A DNA stretch of 64,000 nucleotides from Terribacillus halophilus (GCF_900101385.1 NZ_FMZB01000009.1:78108-142107); one strand, 5' to 3'. Counted from the first letter of the stretch, positions 15,754 to 24,257 are shown. Translations and numbers: made by a program. Notes: a model not told the origin generated them from the sequence alone.

Positions 15754-17214
15754 TTAGCTATATGGATATTGTCTGCGATCGTGCTGGATGCTGATCCATT
15801 TTGTCGTTGTGAATGCATCAAGGCTCCACTCGCCGTTCAGACGGCCAAGGCCGGAATTCTTCACGCCGCCAAATGCGACAGTAGGTTCATCATTGATCGT
15901 ACCATCGTTGATGTGGATCATACCTGTATCCATTTGCTTCGCAAGCTCAGCTCCGCGCTCCACGTCTCTCGTATGGATTGCGCCGCTCAAGCCATAATCA
16001 CTGTTATTTGCATAAGCTAACACTTCTTCATCGCTTTTCACTTTCAAAATACTAACGACTGGCGCAAACAGCTCTTCGTTTGCAAGTGTCATATCTGGTG
16101 TCACATCGCCGAAGACTACTGGTTCGACAATGTTGCCTTCCACTTTACCTTTGATTAGCGGCGTTGCACCTTCTTCGATACCTTTTTCAATCAACGCTAC
16201 AGTCGTTTTTACTTGCTGTTCATTGATAAGCGGTCCGATGATTGTGCTTGGATCTTTTGGATCACCGCAAGTAAGCGTGGAAACCTTCGCCAAATACTTT
16301 TCAACGAATTCATCATACACATCTTCGTGCACAATCAGACGATTGGCAGACATACAGATTTGACCTTGGTGTGTGAAACGGCTGAATACAGCTGCACTAA
16401 CTGCAAGTTCCATATCTGCATCCTCCAAAACGACCAATGCACTGTTACCGCCAAGCTCCAGATGCGCTTCTTTCAAATTCTTACCGGCTACCATTCCGAT
16501 ATGTTTACCGACTTTTGTAGATCCTGTGAAGGAAACAGCACGCGGGATCGGATGCTCTACGAAATTATCGCCGATTTCACTGATTTCTGTCACGATGACA
16601 TTCAGCAAGCCCTTCGGAAGACCGGCTTCCTCGAAAAGCTTCGCAATCATCGTACCGCCAGTGATAGCTGTATGCTCATGCGGTTTCAATACAACACCAT
16701 TGCCAGCTGCCAATGCAGTCGCAACAGATTTCATGGAAAGGAAGAATGGGAAGTTGAATGGGCTTATAACACCCACCACACCTACAGGCACACGATAGAC
16801 ACGGTTTTCCTTGCCATCGATCGGGGACGGCAAAATCTGACCATTCATGCGGAATGGAAATGTGGATGCTTCCTTGATGATATTCGTTACAAGACCGATT
16901 TCGAATTCAGCTTTTAGTCTAGTACCGCCGATTTCTTCGATGATAGTTGCAACAAAAGCTTCGTGATTGGCTTCGAGATACGCAACCGCTTTTTCAAAGA
17001 CAGCGCGTTGTGCCACCGGATTGGTTTTTGCCCATTCCTTTTGAACACGCGCCGATGCCTCATACGCTTCGTTCAAGTCATCCAAATTCGCAGCTTGGTA
17101 AAGAGCGATTAGTTCACCGTCAAATGGATTGCGATTCTCCATTTTCACACTGCTCTGACCTTCTCGCCATTCTCCGTTGATATATTGACTGTTCAAGTGC
17201 TTGAAATTCTCCAT
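15754..17214 (-). CDS. yfmT: Aldehyde dehydrogenase, YfmT type (aromatic aldehyde such as vanillin)
   Basis: 486 residues from ATG 17214, preferred over GTG 17223 because AGAGGTG then lies six bases upstream. NAD(P)-dependent aldehyde dehydrogenase: SPFNFPF with oxyanion Asn154, FTGSTKVGK cofactor loop, LELGGNSA with Glu253, and HQGQICMSANR with nucleophile Cys287. Close in pattern to B. subtilis YfmT, described as a vanillin/benzaldehyde dehydrogenase. As in B. subtilis, it directly follows yfmS, here with about 14 bases between the genes. A chemoreceptor and an aldehyde oxidase in one transcript suggest sensing and detoxifying the same aromatic aldehyde or a plant-derived phenolic, which is inference. 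It ends at the terminator shared with the cupin gene. Confidence 0.92.
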   Translation of the reverse strand: MENFKHLNSQYINGEWREGQSSVKMENRNPFDGELIALYQAANLDDLNEAYEASARVQKEWAKTNPVAQRAVFEKAVAYLEANHEAFVATIIEEIGGTRLKAEFEIGLVTNIIKEASTFPFRMNGQILPSPIDGKENRVYRVPVGVVGVISPFNFPFFLSMKSVATALAAGNGVVLKPHEHTAITGGTMIAKLFEEAGLPKGLLNVIVTEISEIGDNFVEHPIPRAVSFTGSTKVGKHIGMVAGKNLKEAHLELGGNSALVVLEDADMELAVSAAVFSRFTHQGQICMSANRLIVHEDVYDEFVEKYLAKVSTLTCGDPKDPSTIIGPLINEQQVKTTVALIEKGIEEGATPLIKGKVEGNIVEPVVFGDVTPDMTLANEELFAPVVSILKVKSDEEVLAYANNSDYGLSGAIHTRDVERGAELAKQMDTGMIHINDGTINDEPTVAFGGVKNSGLGRLNGEWSLDAFTTTKWISIQHDRRQYPYS

Positions 17215-17228
17215 GCCGGTCACCTCTA

Positions 17229-18098
17229 TTAATCTTTGATTGAGATATTATCTTTTGCTAGTTTTGCCAGCGTTTTAACGTTTGTGTTAATTTCCTCCAT
17301 CGTCGCTGTCAGCTCTTCGATGGCAGCTGATTGTGTATCCGATTCTGCATTTGCTTCTTGAATCGAATTGCCCAGCTTGCTAATCACCGTCTTGATTTTT
17401 TCTGTGATCTGATGGATCTCCGTTACCTGCTCCTTGGACCCGGCGGCCATCTTGCGAATCTCATCCGCTACTACGCTGAATCCCCGGCCATGTTCCCCTG
17501 CGCGAGCCGATTCAATTGCTGCATTGAGACCAAGCAAGTTACTTTGATCTGCTATACCTTTGACGACATTGGAAACTTCCTCGATGGTATCCACGCTCTC
17601 CGTAACCTCTGTTGCTTTTTTCGATATGTAAGACATGCCTTCTGCCAAACCGGAAATGGACTGTGCCATATCTTGAATCGTCGCTGTAACGTCACCGATA
17701 ACTCCAGAAAGGTTGGAAGCTATGGTAGATAACTGATTTGCACTTTCAATGCTCAATCCAACACCTACACCGCCAATTACGTTTCCTGCTTCATCATGCA
17801 ACGGTATCGCCCTGGCGATAATATTTACACCGAAAAGCTCCTCTGGCACAACTGCATACTGATTTTTATTCTGACGGATTGCTGCTGCTACGATATCCCC
17901 ATCCATCAATGGATCGCCAGGCGTCACATTCAATGAGAAGGTTTTAGCAGGATAATTGATAATAAGCTTTTCTGTACTGTAAATCCCAATCGTGACATCT
18001 TCATTGATCAGATTCTGAAGAAAAGGCCCTACCTTCACAAAGGCATCCAACATCGGATGCAATGCCTGTTCCGCATGTTCTTGTACTTGCGCGCTCAT
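17229..18098 (-). CDS. yfmS: Soluble methyl-accepting chemotaxis-type protein YfmS
   Basis: 289 residues with no membrane helix. The N-terminal ~115 residues form a small sensor domain (VTIGIYSTEKLIINYPAK...GDIVAAAIRQNKN...IPLHDEAGNVIGGVGVG), PAS/Cache-like in pattern. Residues ~125-289 are an antiparallel coiled-coil signalling domain with the conserved hairpin tip LLGLNAAIESARAGEHGRGFSVVADE at about 188-213, which contacts CheA and CheW. It is much shorter than transmembrane receptors. The SD is AGGGG, nine bases before ATG 18098. It forms a two-gene operon with yfmT, as in B. subtilis. The intracellular location suggests it reads a metabolite made or consumed by the dehydrogenase. Confidence 0.9.
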   Translation of the reverse strand: MSAQVQEHAEQALHPMLDAFVKVGPFLQNLINEDVTIGIYSTEKLIINYPAKTFSLNVTPGDPLMDGDIVAAAIRQNKNQYAVVPEELFGVNIIARAIPLHDEAGNVIGGVGVGLSIESANQLSTIASNLSGVIGDVTATIQDMAQSISGLAEGMSYISKKATEVTESVDTIEEVSNVVKGIADQSNLLGLNAAIESARAGEHGRGFSVVADEIRKMAAGSKEQVTEIHQITEKIKTVISKLGNSIQEANAESDTQSAAIEELTATMEEINTNVKTLAKLAKDNISIKD

Positions 18099-18231
18099 CA
18101 GATCAAGCCCCTATTCATAAATTTTCACTCTATTACTATATATCGGCATTATTCCATATTTGTAAAGTAATATGGTAGAAATGGAGTGCTGATTTCACCG
18201 GGACTTATCACCTATAGCGGAAAGTTAAATA

Positions 18232-18272
18232 GATACAAAAACAGAAGCCGACTGATTCAGCTGCCAGCTTCC
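18232..18272 (-). terminator. Terminator downstream of the chitosanase gene
   Basis: Minus-strand GAAGC and GCTTC at the ends of a partly paired hairpin, followed by TGTTTTTG. It lies about 120 bases past the stop codon of the 18392-19231 gene. Confidence 0.55.
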
Positions 18273-18391
18273 TTCGATCCGTCTTTTTTAATTCCTAATT
18301 ACCACATGTAGCCAATGTCAATTTTGTTCGCTAGTTTATCTAGAGTGTGTCAATCATCAATGCCATCGGTAGATACATTATTTGTACACAG

Positions 18392-19231
18392 CTAATTAAT
18401 ATCCTGTTCACTCAGCCTGAATTCATCACCGTACATTTCCCAATGAATAGGCAAATCAAGTTCAAAATTATCTTGATTTATTAATTGCTCTTGAAAATTA
18501 ATCCTGGATAAATCCTGATGTGCCTCCTCTTTAACCATTATCTTTGTTCTGGTTTTTAAGAAAGCTTTTAAATATTCCGCTTCCTTCCCCTTTTGAGACG
18601 GTGACTTACTTACTTTTAGTGCTTCTTTTCTAATCCCATTAAAGCTATCTGGATCTTCACCTGGTCCGTGAACAACAAGCGCATCATAATAAATATATTG
18701 ACCTAATAAACCCAAACCATCTTCTTCAGCAAATTTTATCGCAGGATAAAGATATATTTTGTCGACAATATTATCTTGTGCTTGCATCATTTCTTTTGTC
18801 TGACCGACTTTTTCCCAGTCCTCTTCGAAAGCCGCCCCCAAACCTTCGTGGGAATCAGACCCCTCGACTGCTTCCAAAGGAGACAAGTATTTTACCAAGA
18901 TATTATCAGCAGGTTTTATCTTTTGGTATTCCTTTACTACCTCAAGTAGGTCCCCAGTTCCAGAAGTAAAACCAATAATACCAGCTGTATACCCCCGGCC
19001 ATCCTGGATATCCTCCATATATGAATATTGTTCTTCATAATCAGTGGAGGAATTCTCAGCGCTCGAAACAAATGAATAGACAATCTGACGATAATACCTA
19101 TTTTCTATCGTTTTATCAGGGTTCTTCTTCTGCGTATTTATATCGGTATTTCCTTCCTTGCACTGGAAGAAATATATACCTCCAAAAATCACTAACAATG
19201 AAAATAATACATAACTGAATCTCTTTTTCAT
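18392..19231 (-). CDS. csn: GH46 chitosanase, exported
   Basis: 279 residues from ATG 19231 (GAAAGAAG upstream; a longer form has no SD). A signal sequence or anchor at about 4-22 (RFSYVLFSLLVIFGGIYFF) is followed by QCKEG, not a proper lipobox. Residues 59-94 fit the GH46 signature E-N-x8-Y-x7-D-G-R-G-Y-T-x3-I-G-x6-D exactly. Glu59 is the catalytic acid and Asp77 (DGRGYTAG) the base. The rest has the mainly helical composition of the family, and length is close to B. subtilis Csn (277). It would hydrolyse chitosan from fungal walls outside the cell. Monocistronic. Confidence 0.88.
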   Translation of the reverse strand: MKKRFSYVLFSLLVIFGGIYFFQCKEGNTDINTQKKNPDKTIENRYYRQIVYSFVSSAENSSTDYEEQYSYMEDIQDGRGYTAGIIGFTSGTGDLLEVVKEYQKIKPADNILVKYLSPLEAVEGSDSHEGLGAAFEEDWEKVGQTKEMMQAQDNIVDKIYLYPAIKFAEEDGLGLLGQYIYYDALVVHGPGEDPDSFNGIRKEALKVSKSPSQKGKEAEYLKAFLKTRTKIMVKEEAHQDLSRINFQEQLINQDNFELDLPIHWEMYGDEFRLSEQDIN

Positions 19232-19382
19232 TCCGACACTTCTTTCTCTCAGCTGCATAACGGGTATTTTTAGAATCCTGAACCCTTTCTTTATAGGTGT
19301 CTTTATGGAAAAGCCAGTATTTCCTTACAACTGCCTAAGCAAGTACTAGGCTTCAATCATTCATAATGCTCCGTCTTGAACC

Positions 19383-19417
19383 AAAAAAATCCCCAATTTA
19401 ATTGGGAATTTCTTTTG
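19383..19417 (-). terminator. Terminator after the 62-residue membrane protein gene
   Basis: Minus-strand AAATTCCCAATT and AATTGGGGATTT pair with one mismatch, followed by a T run. It could act in both directions. Confidence 0.7.
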
Positions 19418-19459
19418 TCTTGGTCTAAAAGGTCCTACTCCTGATCAGTGCTGACCCTA

Positions 19460-19648
19460 TCATATTCTCTTATTATTGCGAGCTTTTACAATCCGCCAAT
19501 AACCGATTTGGAAAAGTACTATCCCTATTATGATAATTGCTATACCACAAATAATCGCAAACATATCATCAATACGCCAGAACAAAATCAATAGGATTCC
19601 GACTAACTCCAATAGTACGCCTGCTATTAGCAGCCATTTATTCATCAT
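19460..19648 (-). CDS. Small two-helix membrane protein, unknown function
   Basis: 62 residues with two hydrophobic helices, about 4-24 (WLLIAGVLLELVGILLILFW) and 29-49 (FAIICGIAIIIIGIVLFQIG), joined by a short RIDDM turn, with a basic C-terminal tail. A clear AAAGGAG SD precedes ATG 19648. It begins 11 bases after the stop of the GNAT gene and likely shares its transcript. No family recognised. Confidence 0.7.
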   Translation of the reverse strand: MMNKWLLIAGVLLELVGILLILFWRIDDMFAIICGIAIIIIGIVLFQIGYWRIVKARNNKRI

Positions 19649-19659
19649 TTCCCTCTCCT

Positions 19660-20184
19660 TTACATGAGGTCCCGAGGGTTAATGATAGCAAGAGTTTGAT
19701 GATCTTGCCACTTTCCATTGATTTTGACATTTTGTATAGCAATACCTTCTTTATGGAATCCTGCCTTTTGCAGCACTTTGATCGATCCGATATTATGCGG
19801 CATGACACCCGCTTCCAGCCGATGAAATTCCAATTCATCGAAAGCGATATCGACTACCTGACGAACCGCTTCCGTCATATATCCTTTACCGTTCTGCACT
19901 TTATCCAAGAAATAACCAATCCAGCAGCTTTGCAGATTCTCACGTACCACTTCCGATAACAATACAATACCGATGATTTTACTGTCCAAAAGAATCACAT
20001 AATGATATCCGGTATCCTCGCCGGCTGATGCAATTGCCCGATTGATACGCTCACTTTGCCCAGCCAGTGTATAGAAATCCTTTTCGCGCTTACCTGTATA
20101 AAGCTGAAAGAATTCCTTATTACGCAGTTCCAGTGATAAGAGCTCTGCTGCATCCTGTTCTTTGACTAACCGCACTTCAATCAT
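19660..20184 (-). CDS. GNAT family N-acetyltransferase (RimJ/RimL type)
   Basis: 174 residues from ATG 20184, where homologous N-termini of the MIEVRLVKEQDAAELL type begin; GGAGG lies 11 bases upstream. Motifs of the RimJ/YdaF group are visible: LRNKEFFQLY, IIGIVLLSEVVR as strand 4, GYFLDKVQNGKGYMTEAVRQVVDIAF as the acetyl-CoA pyrophosphate loop (Q/RxxGxG/A), and EAGVMPHNIGSIKVLQKAGFHKEG. It would acetylate a protein N-terminus, peptide or small amine; the acceptor is unknown. Middle gene of a three-gene minus-strand group with a small membrane protein on either side (7-130 base gaps). Confidence 0.85.
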   Translation of the reverse strand: MIEVRLVKEQDAAELLSLELRNKEFFQLYTGKREKDFYTLAGQSERINRAIASAGEDTGYHYVILLDSKIIGIVLLSEVVRENLQSCWIGYFLDKVQNGKGYMTEAVRQVVDIAFDELEFHRLEAGVMPHNIGSIKVLQKAGFHKEGIAIQNVKINGKWQDHQTLAIINPRDLM

Positions 20185-20310
20185 TGCTGCTTCCGCCTCC
20201 TTATCCATCCACAAGCCCACCCTCCACCCCAACCAGCGAATGTGACTTAAATGAAAGTGTCCAGGGTAATGCCATCGGTACCTTTGAATCGTTTCGTCTT
20301 GCAACCCTCG

Positions 20311-20493
20311 TCAATACTCTTTTTTCCGTACAAAGCGGAGCACATAAGCAGCTAGCGAGAGCACAATTGCTGCACATATCAAAAGATCCGGTATCCACAG
20401 GACATATCCATCGAGATTTGGCCGGATTCCAATCAGATAGATAACTGCAAATACCCAAAAACCTATTTCCTTCAACACTTGGATTGTCCGCAA
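20311..20493 (-). CDS. Small membrane protein, unknown function, TTG start
   Basis: 60 residues with two predicted helices (about 9-24, FWVFAVIYLIGI; and 32-52, WIPDLLICAAIVLSLAAYVL) and a basic end VRFVRKKEY. The only plausible start is TTG 20493, nine bases after a strong AGGAGG. A competing frame reading through the same SD lacks any coherent pattern. It precedes the GNAT gene on the same strand. Confidence 0.6.
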   Translation of the reverse strand: MRTIQVLKEIGFWVFAVIYLIGIRPNLDGYVLWIPDLLICAAIVLSLAAYVLRFVRKKEY

Positions 20494-20630
20494 CTTGCAA
20501 CTCCTCCTGTGATCTTATACATCTGATACGGAAAATTTATGGAAATGGTTTCAATTATTACACTATTTCAATTTGCTGTTCCGGAAATTCGCTATGTGAG
20601 ATACTAGGAAGGCAGGAAAGGAGATGTTCC

Positions 20631-22364
20631 ATGTACGCTTATTTCAATTTTGCTGATGCAGATGGACAGACCCGGCATCGGCGATTCACGGGGCAGCATA
20701 CATTGCTGACTGCCCGCACAATAGAAGAAGTCATACCCTGTCTCGAGCAGGTGCAAGCATATACAAAAAGAGGATTCTACGCAGCTGGCTACCTTTCTTA
20801 TGAGGCTGCAGGAGCATTTGATTCTAGCTATGCCACAGTCGAAGGATCAGCGCTGCCGCTTTTGCAATTTGGTATCTATAAAAGTTTTGGTGAACAACAG
20901 CCTTGCGTAACGGATGCTGCAGTTGAAAAACTGAATTGGGTGCCAGCCATCCAAAAAACAGTGTATGAGCAGGCTATTCAGACTATCAAAGAGGAGATTG
21001 CTGCCGGGAATACCTATCAAACGAATTACACAATGCGTCTGCGTACCCGTTTTACAGGTGATCCTGCTGCTCTTTTCCGCCAGATGCAGCGTGCGCAGCG
21101 TGCTGATTATACTGCCTATCTTGCTTGGGAAGATATGGCGGTGCTATCTGCTTCTCCTGAGTTATTTTTCCGCTGGGATGGCAAACGTATCACCACGAAG
21201 CCAATGAAAGGTACGATCAAACGCGGGGTTGCATACGAGCAGGATCTAAAACAGCGGGAAACCCTCGCAGCATCCGTTAAGGATCGTGCTGAAAATGTCA
21301 TGATTGTCGATCTTTTGCGCAATGATATCAGCCGGGTTGCCAAGCTTGGTACTGTCCGCGTCCCGGCTTTATATACAATTGAGAAATACCCGACTGTCTA
21401 CCAGATGACCTCAACTGTCGAAGCGGAAACCTTACCAAACACAACGATTATCGATATCATGCGTGCACTTTTTCCATGCGGGTCGATCACAGGTGCTCCC
21501 AAAGCAAGCACGATGAAAGTCATCTCTGAAATCGAACCGGAACCACGTGAAGTCTATTGCGGCGCCATCGGCTATATCGAGCCAAACGGTGAGGCTGTCT
21601 TTAATGTGCCCATCCGCACAGCGATAGTCAATAAAACTAACCAGCAGGCTACCTATAGCGTCGGCGGAGGCATCACCTGGGACTCCACTGCCGATGGAGA
21701 GTACGAGGAAGCTATCGCCAAATCGTCGGTGCTGCAGGAACAACTTCCTGACTTCGAACTGCTGGAAACAATCGCGTATGAAGATGGTGCTTTCGTGTTA
21801 GAGGATAGACATATTCATCGTCTGGTACAGTCAGCAGATTATTTCAGTATTCCAATCGAGGAAGCAGAGGTCCAGAATCTCTTGCGTAAACATCAAGCAG
21901 CGTATCCGGGACAATCCCATCGGATACGAATTTTAGCTGATCAACGCGGAAAGCTAGAACTTTTTTATAGTGCGATGCCAGCTCCAATAAAAGGTAAGCA
22001 AAAATTCGCATCGGCTGCCACACCTATCGACAAGACAAATCGATACTATTATCACAAGACGACTCATCGTAAAATATACGAAGATTACAAGATGGAGGAG
22101 CCAGATGTTTTTGACACGCTGCTCTGGAATGAAGCAGGCGAGCTGACGGAATTCACGATCGGCAATCTCGTCATGGAGCTGGATGGCAAACTGCTTACAC
22201 CTCCATTGGCCTGTGGCTTGCTGCCAGGCACATTGCGGGAAGAATTAACGGTAAAAGGTACGATCAAAGAAGCTGTCTTGACGAAAAACGATCTCCAAGC
22301 TGCCTCACGCATCTGGCTGATCAATAGTGTCCGCGGCTGGGTGGAAATGGAGCCCGTCGATTAA
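20631..22364 (+). CDS. pabB: Fused aminodeoxychorismate synthase component I / aminodeoxychorismate lyase (PabB-PabC)
   Basis: 577 residues from ATG 20631, with AAAGGAGA nine bases upstream; a longer in-frame extension has no SD. Residues 1-~360 are the chorismate-binding domain: PMKGTIKRG, DRAENVMIVDLLRNDISR, PCGSITGAPKASTMKVISEIEPEPREVYCGAIGYI. Residues ~370-577 are a PLP class IV aminotransferase-type domain with LEDRHIHRLVQSADYF, the NRYYYHKTTHRKIYEDYK lysine region and EFTIGNLVMELDGKLLTPPL. Together they convert chorismate to 4-aminobenzoate for folate, given a glutamine amidotransferase (PabA) from elsewhere. The gene stands alone, outside a folate operon. Its stop codon overlaps that of the convergent methyltransferase gene. 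Confidence 0.92.
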   Translation: MYAYFNFADADGQTRHRRFTGQHTLLTARTIEEVIPCLEQVQAYTKRGFYAAGYLSYEAAGAFDSSYATVEGSALPLLQFGIYKSFGEQQPCVTDAAVEKLNWVPAIQKTVYEQAIQTIKEEIAAGNTYQTNYTMRLRTRFTGDPAALFRQMQRAQRADYTAYLAWEDMAVLSASPELFFRWDGKRITTKPMKGTIKRGVAYEQDLKQRETLAASVKDRAENVMIVDLLRNDISRVAKLGTVRVPALYTIEKYPTVYQMTSTVEAETLPNTTIIDIMRALFPCGSITGAPKASTMKVISEIEPEPREVYCGAIGYIEPNGEAVFNVPIRTAIVNKTNQQATYSVGGGITWDSTADGEYEEAIAKSSVLQEQLPDFELLETIAYEDGAFVLEDRHIHRLVQSADYFSIPIEEAEVQNLLRKHQAAYPGQSHRIRILADQRGKLELFYSAMPAPIKGKQKFASAATPIDKTNRYYYHKTTHRKIYEDYKMEEPDVFDTLLWNEAGELTEFTIGNLVMELDGKLLTPPLACGLLPGTLREELTVKGTIKEAVLTKNDLQAASRIWLINSVRGWVEMEPVD

Positions 22365-22380
22365 GGACGGGCTGCTTTTC
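22351..22380 (+). terminator. Terminator with overlapping stop codons of two convergent genes in its loop
   Basis: AGCCCGTC-N7-GACGGGCT followed by GCTTTTCTT on the plus strand. The TTAA shared by the two convergent stop codons (22361-22364) lies in the loop. Confidence 0.7.
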
Positions 22381-23107
22381 TTGCCTTCAAAATCAAAAAA
22401 GATGGACGGCGCAGCTCATGTTCGATGCGCGGAAGCTTAGCAATTGCTGCTTTATCCGGAATCGGTTCGATTACTTCTTCCAGACTGAAACCATTCCGGA
22501 TAAGTCCATTGCATAACGCCGCAATCGATCGATGGTAGTAAATCACTCCGTCCACATACCATTTTGTCTCGCGCCTGCCTTGCTCGTGATAGTTGTCAAC
22601 GGCGAAATGGAGCCGGTTCCCTTCTGCATCCGTGATCCATTTATCGCCTTCTTTTCTGGCAGTGCCGATTGGATGCTCGGTGGAAAACAAGAGGATAGCC
22701 CCTTCTTTCAAGGCAGCATGGATGGATTGGATGACTGCTTCATAGCCTGCAACGTAATGCATCACAAGTGAACTGACGGCAATATCGTAGCTTTCGCTTG
22801 CCATCACCGCATCCTCCAAAGCTGTCTGAACGTATTCAATTGCGGGGTGGGAATTTCTATTTTTCGCTTCCTGCAGCATGTTACTGGATGGATCAATCGC
22901 TGTCACACTTGCTGCTCCTTGCTCTGCACAATACCTTGCCAAGTCTCCCATGCCACAACCGATGTCCAGGACACGTTTGCCCTTCAAGTCGGGCAGCATC
23001 CGTTTGATTTCCGGCTGTTCCAGAAGTTCATTGTAATTCACCGGATCTTCCCGAAGAGCCTTGTAATTAGTAAAAAACACCTCATTGTCATAAATATTCT
23101 GCTTCAT
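22361..23107 (-). CDS. Class I SAM-dependent methyltransferase
   Basis: 248 residues. Rossmann-type methyltransferase core: KRVLDIGCGMGDLARYCAEQG at 44-64 (motif I), AIDPSSNMLQEAKNR (motif II, Asp binding the ribose), and VMASESYDIAVSSLVMHYV (motif IV/post-I). An inserted region follows, with TEHPIGTARKEGDKWITDAEGNRLHFAVDNYHEQGRRETKWYVDGV. The substrate cannot be told; close relatives in bacilli are annotated only as methyltransferases. ATG 23107 follows AGGAGG. It converges on pabBC with a 4-base overlap of stop codons, so transcripts of the two genes must be antisense at their ends. Confidence 0.87.
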   Translation of the reverse strand: MKQNIYDNEVFFTNYKALREDPVNYNELLEQPEIKRMLPDLKGKRVLDIGCGMGDLARYCAEQGAASVTAIDPSSNMLQEAKNRNSHPAIEYVQTALEDAVMASESYDIAVSSLVMHYVAGYEAVIQSIHAALKEGAILLFSTEHPIGTARKEGDKWITDAEGNRLHFAVDNYHEQGRRETKWYVDGVIYYHRSIAALCNGLIRNGFSLEEVIEPIPDKAAIAKLPRIEHELRRPSFLILKARKAARP

Positions 23108-23230
23108 GATATCGCCTCCTAATCTATAATCGAATACAATTCCATTTTGGTATCAAATAAAAAAAATACTAGACTTATAATTCTGACTTTTGTATCATTT
23201 AGATTGAGGCGTATCTGCTTCAAGTAATAA

Positions 23231-23254
23231 AAAAGATCACCATCGTGACCTTTT
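23231..23254 (-). terminator. Terminator of the MerR-like gene
   Basis: Minus-strand AAAAGGTCAC-N4-GTGATCTTTT with T run, just after the stop codon. Confidence 0.75.
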
Positions 23255-23667
23255 CAAGATTTATCCTTCAGCTTCTCCATCTCTTTTTTCATCTGTTTCT
23301 TCACCTGCTTGAACAGCTTTTCACGCTCTTTCTTCACTGCTTTTTTCACTGCTTGCGAGATGAGCTTCTCCAATTCCTCCGAGGTTATATCCAGCTTTTT
23401 AGTTTCTGCCTTTTGCTCTTTTGTCTGGCTATGCCCAGTCAGCTGCTGGATCGCATCAGCGAATGACAGTTTTTCTCCAAGCAATCTCTTTAGTTCTTCC
23501 AAAGTAGCAATGTCTTGTTCCGTATAAATCCGCTGCCCTTTCTCATTTCGTTCGAATAAATAATGGGCACCTTCCAATGCAATCGCCCATCTTCTGAGCG
23601 TCGAGGTTGTTACATCCAATGAAGCAGCCAGATCCTTTGCTGTATACTGCATTTCTTGCGTGGACAA
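23254..23667 (-). CDS. MerR-like HTH protein with basic coiled-coil tail (RacA-like layout)
   Basis: 137 residues if translation starts at TTG 23667, seven bases after GGGGG; ATG 23673 is only one base from the SD. The N-terminal winged HTH is at ~6-65: TAKDLAASLDVTTSTLRRWAIALE, FERNEKGQRIYTEQDIATLEELKRLL. The C-terminal half (~80-137) is a Lys/Glu-rich amphipathic coil, EELEKLISQAVKKAVKKEREKL then KKQMKKEMEKLKDKS. This is the architecture of RacA-like chromosome-anchoring proteins and of related plasmid and phage MerR-like proteins. Which of these it is cannot be decided. Upstream lies a palindromic sequence that may be its own operator. Monocistronic. Confidence 0.7.
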   Translation of the reverse strand: MSTQEMQYTAKDLAASLDVTTSTLRRWAIALEGAHYLFERNEKGQRIYTEQDIATLEELKRLLGEKLSFADAIQQLTGHSQTKEQKAETKKLDITSEELEKLISQAVKKAVKKEREKLFKQVKKQMKKEMEKLKDKS

Positions 23668-23689
23668 ATACATTCCCCCTTAGCGTATG

Positions 23690-23717
23690 TATACTGGAAA
23701 CACTTTCCTAAAGTATA
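23690..23717. promoter_or_regulatory. Palindromic region upstream of the MerR-like gene
   Basis: TATACT, GGAAA-CAC-TTTCC, then AGTATA. The inner 13-bp palindrome (23696-23708) is flanked by an almost concentric outer pair. Likely operator for the neighbouring HTH protein. Confidence 0.5.
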
Positions 23718-23751
23718 CTATAGAAAAGGTAGTTTCCAAAGCCCTGATAAC

Positions 23752-24189
23752 CTATGGAAGTCCGTTCCATTTTCGGACCGCCCAGGCCTGGTGCTCATGT
23801 AACAATCCGCTTGCAGCTTCATCAGGCGGCAGCCAAATCAGCTCATGATCTTCCTCCACTGGCTCCATTTCTTTTAATCCGGGCGTACAGCTAAAAAAAG
23901 ACGCTATATTCTGTATGTACTGACTACCATCCCTTGACTGGAAAAATTGTGTCGCTTCACATAGGAATGATGGCTTGCTAATCGAATATCCTGTTTCTTC
24001 CATGACCTCTCTCCTCAGGGTTTCCAACTCATTCTCTTCCTTTTCCATCCCTCCCCCTGGCAGAAAAAGCAACTTGTCGTATGTTCTTTGGATCACGCCT
24101 ATTCTGCTGGAATGGTCGTACATTATCCCATATACCGCCAGCCTTTTTATATACTTTTGGTCAGGCTCTTTTGTACCGAACAGATGCAT
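23752..24189 (-). CDS. Nudix hydrolase
   Basis: 145 residues from ATG 24189, preceded by GGAGAG; an earlier ATG lies inside the SD region. The Nudix box is complete: G-x5-E-x7-REVMEETGY at about 50-72 (LPGGGMEKEENELETLRREVMEETGY). It hydrolyses a nucleoside diphosphate linked to another group, using Mg. The N-terminal KYIKRLAVYGIMYDHSSRIGVIQR pattern is like ADP-ribose or 8-oxo-dGTP type enzymes, but the substrate is not decidable. Located just downstream of the mannoside operon terminator; probably has its own transcript. Confidence 0.88.
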   Translation of the reverse strand: MHLFGTKEPDQKYIKRLAVYGIMYDHSSRIGVIQRTYDKLLFLPGGGMEKEENELETLRREVMEETGYSISKPSFLCEATQFFQSRDGSQYIQNIASFFSCTPGLKEMEPVEEDHELIWLPPDEAASGLLHEHQAWAVRKWNGLP

Positions 24190-24226
24190 AGTCTCTCTCC
24201 TTATCATTGGTAAACGTAGTATACAG

Positions 24227-24257
24227 CAAAAAAGAAAAGCCCATAAAGGACTTTTCT
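24227..24257 (-). terminator. Terminator of the mannoside operon
   Basis: Minus-strand AGAAAAGTCC and GGGCTTTTCT pair around a short loop and are followed by TTTTTT, directly after the alpha-mannosidase stop codon. Confidence 0.75.

Noticed and set aside
16213..16917. 234-codon plus-strand frame inside yfmT
   Set aside because: Antisense to the aldehyde dehydrogenase; Cys/His-rich composition of a complementary-strand artefact.
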